This document shows positions 54,697 to 64,000 of a stretch of DNA of 64,000 nucleotides, one piece after another. Under the pieces are notes generated by a model. It made no database searches, was not told the origin of the DNA, and saw only the letters and a list, made by a program, of their open reading frames with translations. The stretch is from NCBI RefSeq assembly GCF_022605165.1, contig NC_063073.1, forward strand, positions 496,001 through 560,000, written 5' to 3'. Origin of the DNA: Purpureocillium takamizusanense. Lineage: Eukaryota > Ascomycota > Sordariomycetes > Hypocreales > Ophiocordycipitaceae. The translations under genes were made by a program, and so were the position numbers. The first letter of the stretch is position 1; each line of letters starts with the position of its first letter.

Positions 54697-57392
54697 AATT
54701 TCGGAGCTGTCGAAGCGGCGAAAGTCGAGGCAAGGTATCGGGCGTGGTTAGGATGCAAAAAACGAAGAGCAGGTGATGGAAGCTGCTGCCTCCCGAGGCG
54801 AAGGCACCCCCGGTCGAGATCGTGGACGAGGCCAAAGGACCCCGCAGTTGACCGAATACGTACGTAGAGACAGAGGAACGGGCGAGGTGAGCACGCGCGG
54901 CGGCAGACAGATCAGGCTGGGCGCGATTTATTTTAGCTAGCCCGAGACCAGACAAGGAGACGACGATGGACGAAGCGGACGTTGTGAGCAGAAATGAAAC
55001 ACGCTCCCTTGGGACGAGCTGAGGCTGTCCATGATCGTGGGAGCTATCAATTTCCCCCTCGCCTGTGATTAGCTGAGGCGGCGAGCTCCCAGCCCAGCCA
55101 AGCAGGCAGGCACTGCCGCCGATGCTAGGTAGGCACCCCACCCGCTGTACTCCGTACTAAGGTACCTTACGCTGGGGGCGCGGGAACGGAACCTTACCTG
55201 TGGGGCAGCTCCATTGATTGGCGGCCCCATCGCCTCGCTACGCGCTCCTGTGGGACCTGCCCGTCCCCTGATCGACCGACGGGCGCTTAAAACCTCCACT
55301 GTCTGTCTACTAACCTGGGGAGCCGCCTTCGGACTGCACCTTGGCCCTGCTTCGAGATGCAAGCCGAGCGTCACACCATATCGGCCCCGAGGTATGCATC
55401 GCTGCTACTACTATTACCAGCAATTTTCTACGGTCTCGCCCAATTGTTTCCAGCGGCGAAGCGCCGACATGACACCCCGCGGCCAAAATTCGAACCCACA
55501 CTGGCCGGTGGTCGTCTGTATCGGCTGCGCGGTGCCTGGCACCGGCAGAGCCGCTCATAGGGGAGAGGCGCCTGCGTTGCCTCCGAGTGCGCCACAACAC
55601 CCAAGGTTCTTCTAGAAATCAGTCTGTCGACTCACTTTTTGAGCCTCTGCTCCGCCCCCAATTTGCGAAGCGCCCTCGGGGAGATTGCAGCGCCAGAGAG
55701 AAGCAAGACGAACAGGGAAAAGGAAACTAATAGACGGTCTCGACGTGCAGGACGCCGACGTTCTTCTACTTCTAGTGGCAGACCAGCGCTCGTCGTCGCG
55801 TGGCCGCCACGCTGCCGCTAACGACCATCGACGGCGACCCGCCGCCTGCTTGACCTGTCACATCGACGAGGAGACTATTGGCGGCGTTGCTGCAGAGAGG
55901 GTGGCCGTTCTGTCGTGGCTCGACCTCCCAAGCGCTGCCTTGCCCATGATGGTTGGTGTCAGGGACAGCCTGTCCATCCATCCATGACCTTTGCAGGTAC
56001 CTCGCGCGGAGCAGGCACGCACGTCACGACGACGCTTCTGTGTCGCCTGCCTCATCGGCGGCCACGGTGCCTTGGCATGGCGAGAATGCCTGAAGCGATC
56101 GCGCAGTCACCTCAGCGCGGACGAGTCCCGGCTTCGCTCACTCTTGCCTAGTAGCTCTGCTCTGGCTCATCGACTGCGTGTGTGTGCAAAGTAGGCGCCC
56201 AACAAGACGCTCACGTCGACGCCATCGACAAGACTCGAGGGGCCGAGACTTGGTCCACAGGTCGCACGGAAGTAGGGTCGCATCACGGAATCGCATTCGT
56301 TTTCTTCGCCCCCGCCCCCAGTGCGACATGAACATGGTAGTAGTAGCACGTAGTAGTACTACCACGTACAGCACCCTACAACAGCCCATGTTCGATGACG
56401 ACCAACTAGCGATTGTCAAACAACAGTGTGATCCGTGGCTCTTGCTGCTACTAATGGGAGCCGAGGCGACCTCACCCCCACCGATAGTAGCGCACTTATG
56501 CATGGCTCAAATGGTTCCACGTCCGGAAGCAATAAGCCAAACGAACTCGGCAGGCGACGATTGATGGTTGATCCAGGGGTAGCCTCCGAGTCGTCCGGCA
56601 TGTACCCTGATCCATGCGCATTCATCCTGTTCGACGGGTTCCGATGCGACGAGCTCTCGCGGTGCCTGCAGCGACCAGATGCGCACACCACATCGAGCCG
56701 AGGTGCAGAAGCCATCATCAGTCGACTCCAGACGCGGGAGCGGGCTCTCCCACAGCGTTCCGTGTCAGCCTTTAAGCACTTCGTAGCGAAGCTTGAGTAC
56801 TTGCAATGATCCGTAGAGTCACCATCTCCTTGGCAGTTGGTGGGGCGGCGATTTGTGTGCCGTGCATGGTTGCATCTCGCGACAGACAGAGACACGAGCT
56901 CCGAGATCCCGCGCCGCATTGGACCAGTACGTACGGAGTAGGTAGTGGTAGGTAACGTATCGGCGCGGAACACACAGACGATATTCTCTTTCTCGTTTCC
57001 TTCTGCACCCATCATCGCAGGATCTCGGTCGCTCGATCACACTCCCCCATTGATGCCCCCCCCCGCCCCCCCCCCTTTCTTGCCCCTCCATCGATGAATG
57101 GCTTGGTAGGATCCCCGTTTCCGCTTGGAGTGCATGAACCGGTGCCGACTCCGGGGGCCGATTCCTTGAGAACGAAGCGGAGGAGAGTTAGGATGCGGAC
57201 GGGAAGAAGCCGATGCTTAACACCGAGATCTGGGCGCGGCGGTGGCGCCGGGCTGACATGATCCACACGCCAACTCGCGCGCACTCGTACGACTCCAGGG
57301 CAAGCCACCGTCGAGGCAACAGACCGGGGGTGGCCACGGCTTTCGCTCTGCCGGTGGGCTTTCATTCATTCTTGTAGTGCTGGCTATTGTGC

Positions 57393-57429
57393 GGGTACAG
57401 TACTTGCAGCACTGTGCTGTACTGTACCC
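57393..57429. repeat. Strong inverted repeat (hairpin)
   Basis: Perfect 11-bp arms GGGTACAGTAC and GTACTGTACCC surround an inner AGCAC-T-GTGCT pairing with a four-base bulge on the left. It belongs to the GTACTGTAC word family seen elsewhere between genes. Confidence 0.85.
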
Positions 57430-59451
57430 CGTGTGTGGGAGAACAGGCCACCCAGCCTTCCGGGGGTTGGGAGGCGGCGGCCGGGCGGTGCGATATCGTC
57501 ATGTATGAGCGCCGCCGAGGCGCGCAGCGCGCAGAGCGCAGTCTGGGCCCTGCACTGTGTGGGCGCCCGGCCCATGTTTCACGAAGAGTGACAAGCGGCG
57601 CGGAGACGGGGCGCTCCAACGATCCGTGCCACAGACTCGGCGCTTCATCCGCAAGATTCTAGGGGGAGCCTACTAGGCATGCTCGAACTAGTAGTTTTAG
57701 TAGTGCTTGTGTGCATGTGTGCTTGCATGCATGCATGTAGTATGTAAGGACATGCGTGCCTGCGTACGAGCGCGTACTGCCTAAGGTACTAGTATAAAAG
57801 TACTTCTAACTAGTAGGCGCACAAGTAGTACGGAGGCAGATCTGCTAGGGCCTACAATGTCCATCTTAGTACAGGTACCTAACGAGAGCACTGCCGGCCA
57901 GCGCATCCGAACGGCCATCCACCCATTTGAAAGATGAGCAGGTATGTGCGTTAGACGGGATCGATCGACTTTTGATTGATTGAAGGCGGGTGGCGCAAAG
58001 CACGCAGCAGCAAATGCAGCACAACAGAAGCAGCGGCAGCACGCGCCCTGTCTTTCCCAACCCCAGATATGGTAGTTAGTTGCAATGTAAGATTGGGGGG
58101 GGATGGGGGTGGTGGGGGGGGCAGGGCACATCACTGATCCTCGGGTGCACCGCGTCCTCGGAAGGTGGCCCGGCGACAGGTCGGGTCACACAGGGCGGGC
58201 GGCCTAGGCATATAGGGTTTTGTGCTTGCCTCCACTGTCTGTGGCGGGCAGGCGGCGGCGGCGGCGGCGTCGCCTGTCGGAAGGGACCTAAGGACGGCGG
58301 GGGGGGGGGACCTCGAAACCCGCAACTCAGGCCACCCAGATATCTTGATAAACCGGGCATACGTAATAAAAGCCATTGTATAGTATGCACGACAGTCGAT
58401 CAGTGCCTACCTACCTTATCTCCGCACTCAGGCATTGTAATAGTAGTAGTACATGCAAGCAGTTTGTCCTTCCCGACCTCTTTCTTCCATGAGTGCTACG
58501 CATACGTACCTAGTAGTGGCAGGTAATTGCCGACCACCAACAGGGGAGCGCCAGCCAACCCCTGCCCCCAAGCGAGCAGGCGAGGTAATAAAAGCAGTGT
58601 AAGCGGCGTCATCGCGCCGTGCCTGCAACAATGTCCTCGGAGAAACAGACATTCACCTATACAACCTACCTACCGAGAGCACAGTGGCAGTGCACAGCAT
58701 AGAGTGACCTTGGTTATGGGCGGTGCGACGTTGCGCGTCTGACGTTTCCGGCCAAGTGAACTTTAAATCGGGGCGCGAGTATAACTAATTGTACGCCCGC
58801 GCATTCCCGTCAACCAACCGGTGGTGGTGTCCCCAAGGAGAGAGAGAGATAGAGAGAAAGGAGAGGCATCCATCGTGTGTGAATCGAGCCCCGCAGTCGA
58901 AGGGGGGCACGGAAAGGGTGGAGAAGGGTTGGCACTGGTTGCTGGCGTTGCTGCTACTATTTGCGTGAAGCTCACCATCGGCGCTGCTTCGTGAGTACTT
59001 TTGGATGTCCCCTTACGCCATGGTCTTACCCACCTTAGTAGTAGCAACTTGGGTAGATAAATACTTATAGTAGCTGCAATGCATCACAGCATGCTGCTTA
59101 GTACCTCTAGCCCAAGGTACTTACTTCTCTACCTGTCACTCACTCGCTGGCCCGCCAGCTCCTCCTTTCTTCCTGCGTTGATAGTACTTGGAACCGAGCT
59201 TAGTAGGTACCTTAAGTACTGAGTAAATGATTCCATTAACCAGTTCGTGGGTCCATCAACTGACAAGCGTCGGGAAAGAGTGGAGAGGGTCCATTGGGCA
59301 GATGGGGGTGACCCGCCCCCCCTCCCTCCCTCCGTCCTCCACCCCCTGCCAGCCCGCCCCCCCCCCCCGTCCCTGTCCCGTGGTGTCGGGGCGCCTCGCC
59401 CATCACCACGGGGCTGGAAGGCTGTCGAGGTTAGTACCAAGTTTAGGGGCA

Positions 59452-59466
59452 GGGGGGGGGGGGGGG
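59452..59466. repeat. Poly-G run
   Basis: Fifteen consecutive G, about 85 bp from a long C run at 59356-59368; the two could pair. Confidence 0.85.
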
Positions 59467-59849
59467 TCCAGGGAGCTTGCACCACTCGGCGGCTCTGGCG
59501 GGCTGGCTGGGTGAATGGCTGGTGAGTTTGCCTCGACTGACGGGCGCGGCATGCGGCCATGGCGCTGTCGTCGGTCAATCTCGCGGCGCCCACGGCCGCG
59601 ACCGCTGCGCAGGGGAAGTGTATATGTAGGGCGGGCAGGACAGACGAGGAGCAGGAGAGGTCAGAGACAGGAGGAGAGAGGGAGTCTCGCTGAGGGGGGA
59701 AGGAAAGGGGCGTGTGGCAGTTGGCGATCGGTTGAGGGGTGCTGTCCTTTTCTCTCTCAACGGCTTGATGTTCGACACACGAATCAAGAGCCGATGCACT
59801 CGGGAGACAAAACGGCTGTTGGTGTGAGGTCGCTGTGCTGTTATAGATG

Positions 59850-59851
<2 letters not shown>

Positions 59852-59900
<49 letters not shown>
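59852..59900. repeat. (GT)24 microsatellite
   Basis: Forty-nine bases of uninterrupted GT alternation, the longest in the window. It generates a spurious Thr-His frame on the minus strand. Confidence 0.95.
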
Positions 59901-59901
<1 letters not shown>

Positions 59902-62472
59902 TCGAGACCAATCTTGAACAGCGAGGGCCGTTGCATGCATGCCAGTAGTAGCTTGGTTGCTTGGGTGGGTTCGTTGTTCATCGGTCCCTGGGCAAGATGC
60001 ATTATTTCAAATCAAATCGGCCACTGCGCAGCATCGGTGGCGCCGCCGCAAGAGAGGCGGGCACGCTGCTATTACACCTAACTTACGTCCCAGGTTGTGT
60101 AGCGTAGTTAGCGTGTGGTTTCAACCACGTCCAATATACGGTGTCTTAGTATATGTCCTTGATTCGGACGGGGCAAAGCCGTTCGTTGCGCTCCTCGCAG
60201 ACGACGGACGGGGTGCTCATCAAGTCAGCAGTACAGTAGCAGTGCCCGTACCAAGCGCCTTGAAATTTTTTTTTTTTTTGCGGGTGTCGATTTTGAACCA
60301 CTCACGCAGCAGAGGGTGTGGTGTGGTGGTGTGCGGTTGCTCATGGTGGATAACCACGCTGTTGGGACTCGTCTGTCTGTCGAGTACCGCCAACGCGGAC
60401 GCGGGTCGTCACAAGCCGGGACGCCCGTCTGCTTGCTGTGCGTCTGTCCGCTGTTGTTGGGTTGGGCTGGGTTGGGCTGGGCTGAGCTGGCTGGGCTACT
60501 ACTAAGGCCGTGCTGGGCTGAGGCAGTTGGGCGGACAGACATGATATGATGCACCTGCCACGTACCACGCAGTACCGTGTCAATTTTGTGTACATGCACC
60601 TAGGGGAGTTGTCTGAAAGATACATTCGTCTATATGGGTGAGAGGTACTTACCTAGGGTACCTAGATACCGAGGTATGTGCTCGCACCTCAGCACTGCAG
60701 GAGGTTTTGCGTCCGTTCCAATGCTGCCCGCTCATCCCGGCAGAGGCAGCGGCAGCAGCAGCAGCAGCTCCAGCACCTCCACACCAGCAGTGTGGGCATT
60801 GAGGTGAGCATCATCTCACGCTTCAAGTGCCGAGAGCGCCTCTTGGCTCTCGCTCGCGCCTCACAACGCCAAGAACACATGCCACTGACTACCTACGCAT
60901 TCGATCCCTACCTTCGATTTTCACACGCCCGCACGCCCGCACGCCCGCCCGCCTGCCCGCACTGCCGGGAAGGACGAGGATGGAGGCTTCTGCAGCCTGG
61001 CACGTGCGCGCCGACGGTGTCATTGGCGGCGAGGGGGCTTGCAGCCACAGCGGCCACCCGGAGGCCCCGTCCACACACGTCGTTATTTACAGCAAATGGT
61101 CACCAGCGTTCGACAGCCAGGGAAAACAGCCACCAGACGCATGGTCCATTTGTGATAGGTGACGAGGAACCCGAACGCGCGCTAGCGGATGGTTTTTTTT
61201 TTCCCCAGTCGTTTTGCCTAAACGGCTTCGTTCGCTCGCTTCGTCATCTTCGTCTTGTAGGCACGAACCGACTTTGTAGACCGGCAGTGCATAGCGCTGC
61301 GAAGTAGATTAACAAGGTAAGCAAAGTAAGGTAACACAGGCAGTATCGCGGCGCGTCAGTTCCCCATTCGGCGGAGCGAACCAAAGAGCCTAAAGTGCTG
61401 TCCCCTTGCCGGCCAAAGAGACCAGGGGCATAGCTGCGACATCCATGGTCGATGTAGTAATAAGCAATGCCTCGTCGCCAGGAAAGGCAATTGATGAGCC
61501 CCGTTCGACCGGCCCGCCGGTGACGGAGAGCCGCGACGCGCAGAAGGGGCGGAAGTCGGACTAAAGAAAGAAAAGGAAAACGGAAAAGGCATGTCTCGCC
61601 CATCCAACGACACGCGCGGTTGAGGACGCCCTGCGGCTGAACTTTTCGCGGAGCGAGGCGGAGGATTTTGTCCTGACCAGAGGCCCTTGTTCGCCAACCA
61701 CAGCGCTCTTCTTCCTATCTTGCACATCGTCATCATGATCATTGTCGTCGTCGTCGTCGTCACCAACGAGGCGTGGACGCGTGGGAAAGCCGCATGCAGC
61801 GCCAGCGCCTGTCAAATCTATGGCTGCGGCCTCATTTTTGTCAGTGCACACCAGATACTCATTCGGCGCTCGCATCGTCAGCCGCAGGAGCCTCCAACAA
61901 GGCCGTGGCTGTCGCGAGTAGCAGAAGGAGGCGTTTCTCTAGATGCCGTTTAGACGATGGGGCTTGCGACGGGCACGAAACTGGTCTGCATGTTTCTCTC
62001 GCCTCCAAACAGCAAGAAACTGCTTTCTGAGCCCCAACAAGAGGTCTCAGTGGTCTGTCGCTCCCCCGCGCCGTTCATTTCGCGAGGGAGGTCGTAGTAT
62101 CTATGCCTCTCTGCGGCTCACCGAGGCCGGATATTTGTCTGGTATCCCTCGCGTCTATGCCGTCCCAAGGTGGCTAAATACCTGGCCTCTCCTGAGTGAG
62201 CACCCTGTGTTGTACAACAGCACCGTAACAGGGTACGCACACGGGGGCTACGCTACAGTGCGTGCCATACACCAGGCGGAACACACCGCGACGCTCCAGG
62301 AGACAGACCCTCGTCCCTGTGGTACAGTACCTACTGTTCCACGTACATACAACGACTCCTCTCTCACAGCTGCCGGGCGCATCGTGGGCTTGCTGTAATG
62401 ACGGTGGTCCCTGCGCCGGTTGCGGCCGTTCAGCCGACAGCCATTGCCATTGCATCCGGGCATCGTGACATG

Positions 62473-62549
62473 ACCACCACCACCACCACCACCACCACCA
62501 CCACCACGACACGACACGACACGACACGACACGACATGACACGACACGG
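62473..62549. repeat. Compound (ACC)n-(ACACG)n microsatellite
   Basis: About twelve ACC triplets run directly into pentanucleotide ACACG units with a few T and G changes at the end. Confidence 0.95.
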
Positions 62550-63749
62550 CATGACATGCCGGGCCAATGCACGCACACACACAGTGTATGACCCAGATGA
62601 GATGAAATGGCCTCGGCGCTCCGAGTCGTCGGTAGCAAACCAGGAGCCCGCGTCGACCTCGATCTCAACCCTCGAGTGGCTCATGCGCCCGCACGACGAA
62701 CGCTTTCCAGCCTGGGGGGGCCGCCTCACTGGCCGCTGGGCCACACGCCCCCAAGACTGTCCCGGAAGGCCAGTGCGTGAGGTGCTCTTCCACTCACCCC
62801 CCAGCTGCTGCTGCTGCTGCCGCTGCTGCCCCCGCCCCACCTACCTTAGGTATCTTTCCATCCATGGGTTCATCCTCCCACCTTTCCCCAGCAGGCCGGG
62901 CTGGGCTGGCCGAGGTACCATGGTGCAGTGGACTTAGGCAGTAGTATTACCCTTCTTGCGCCTACGGGTACCTCATCCCCGGCGGTGGGACTACCAGGCG
63001 TCCAGGTAACGCTCCCGGTCCCGTGCCGGACTGCTGGGCCACTGGGAGGCCCGCCGGCCACCGCCGCCAGAATGGAACCTTGCCCTGTCTCGCCTGTCCC
63101 CGAGCGAGAGAGCCCGGCCGCCCGCCCCGAGGCCAGAGATTGAAGGCGCTCCTGCAGGCGTGGGCCACTGGGGTCGCTAGCGCCCCCTCCTCTGGTAACC
63201 TGGAAACGCTAGCCGGACCGCTGGGAAAATGCGGCGCCCACGCCACGCACCGCCCCGTTTCCTGGCCTAGCGCCGTGTACAGTATGCCTTCATTACTGGC
63301 TGCCCGCCCGCCTCCGAGACCCTAGGCCCAGCCCTTCTGTCTCGCTTCTCCTCCTTCCCCTTCCCACTGTGCCGTGCCCGTCTTCTCGGATCGGCTCAAG
63401 GTGCGTTTCGTTCATGCACTCTTTCTTTCATCATCACCACCTCCAGCACGGCACATCACAGCACGGCACAGCACAGCACAGCACAATACCGCAGCACACC
63501 GCCCACGATACCGGGGACATCGCTCACGGCTCATCGATTGCGGTCAACAGACTCCTTCCCGTAGCAGCTGCCGCCGCTGATCTTGAAGTCACGCTCCCGA
63601 TCACGGCTGCATCAGACTCGCACTAGACTGATGGGCTTCTGTCTCCTCGGGGCCCGCTGGCGGTGCTAACACGGAAGCCGGGAGAAGTCGAGGTCGAGGG
63701 CGAGTGCGACTCAACAGCCGCCGGTCACGCCCTCGATGCCAGCCTCACC

Positions 63750-64000
63750 ATGGACGTCCCAGACTCATGGCTCTTCGAGCCTCCCATATCGGAGCCACCA
63801 GCACCACAGCCCACCATGTCGCCGTCGGCACCGAATGCCGTCCCCGTCGACGAGGTGCCTCCGCCGCCGATGACAGCGTCCGAGTTGGAATCTGCTGCGT
63901 CGAGGCCCATGACCCCGACGCCTCTCCGCGTACGCCGTCGGCGGAACCATGTCCGGCACCAGCATCCCTACCGCAACGACGGCTCCGCTCCCTTGATGGC
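63750..64000 (+). CDS. Partial reading frame open at the right edge
   Basis: From an ATG in a strong context (CTCACCATGGAC) the frame is open for 83 codons to the window end, beginning MDVPDSWLFEPPISEPPAPQ and continuing Pro/Ser-rich, then basic (LRVRRRRNHVRHQHPY). The same frame is open upstream back to 63627, just after an in-frame TAG at 63624-63626. An upstream start or spliced exon is therefore possible, for example an acceptor at CACTAG before 63627. No family is recognised; the composition suggests a regulatory or scaffold protein. The 3' part lies outside the window. Confidence 0.5.
   Translation, partial: MDVPDSWLFEPPISEPPAPQPTMSPSAPNAVPVDEVPPPPMTASELESAASRPMTPTPLRVRRRRNHVRHQHPYRNDGSAPLM

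Larger units (their letters stand above)
54697..63749. other. Gene-poor region between aim24 and the right-edge gene
   Basis: About 9 kb, the longest gap in the window. Frames of 100-260 codons occur on both strands but are low-complexity or mutually overlapping. Contents: TTAGTAC/GGTAC motif patches (55148-55170, 57766-57825, 59095-59225, 60640-60675), a strong hairpin (57393-57429), poly-C and poly-G tracts (59355-59368, 59452-59466), (GT)n at 59852-59900, GGGCT repeats near 60455-60495, and a (ACC)n/(ACACG)n compound repeat at 62473-62549. I cannot exclude a multi-exon gene lacking recognisable domains. Confidence 0.5.

Noticed and set aside
55478..55492. GGTTCGAATTTTGG on the minus strand, resembling a tRNA B-box
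   Set aside because: No A-box upstream and the flanks do not pair as an acceptor stem.
59129..59911. 260-codon minus-strand frame beginning with Thr-His repeats
   Set aside because: Its start lies inside the (GT)n microsatellite, and the rest is Ser/Pro-rich without a domain.

Overview
The window is nuclear DNA of a filamentous ascomycete, most likely a Sordariomycete of the order Hypocreales. The evidence is GC-rich coding DNA, short introns of 48 to 181 bp (one of 450 bp) with GTRNGT donors and CTRAC-like branch sites just before the acceptor, signature fungal families (Orm1, Sts1/Cut8, Mgr3, Nop13, Air1/2, Aim24, fungal C2H2 and bZIP factors), and intergenic DNA full of microsatellites. 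There is no sign of a bacterial operon, provirus, transposon or CRISPR array. The order-level placement rests on how the proteins look to me, not on a search.

I support fifteen protein-coding genes with exon models plus one partial gene at the right edge. Left to right: a GPI-anchored, charged-repeat secreted protein (-); orm1 (-); an Air1/2-like zinc-knuckle protein (+); an F-box protein (+); a DsbA/FrnE-like thioredoxin-fold protein (-); nop13 (-); sts1/cut8 (+); rad52 (+); a bZIP factor (-); an orphan fungal AAA ATPase (+); mgr3 (-); a Dap1-like cytochrome b5-fold protein (+); a five-exon C2H2 protein (+); a second, related C2H2 protein (+); a 678-residue disordered protein with a PAM2 motif (-); aim24 (-); and an open reading frame running off the right edge (+). 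Every multi-exon model was checked by hand for splice-site sequence and for frame closure.

The left half (1 to about 32.5 kb) is gene-dense with housekeeping functions: RNA surveillance and ribosome biogenesis (air1, nop13), nuclear proteasome tethering and protein turnover (sts1, F-box), DNA repair (rad52), sphingolipid homeostasis (orm1) and mitochondrial or heme functions (mgr3, dap1). The right half is sparse: gene-poor stretches of about 5.9, 6.7 and 9.0 kb surround two related C2H2 factors and an RNA-binding-adaptor candidate. These stretches hold simple repeats and many copies of short palindromic TTAGTAC/GGTACC-type motifs.

I see no gene cluster working as a single pathway. The points most worth checking are the PAM2 protein, the two 8-nt initiator exons, a GC-AG intron in the ATPase gene, a rad52 intron that is open until a stop at its own acceptor, the dispersed palindromic motif, and the charged-repeat GPI protein.
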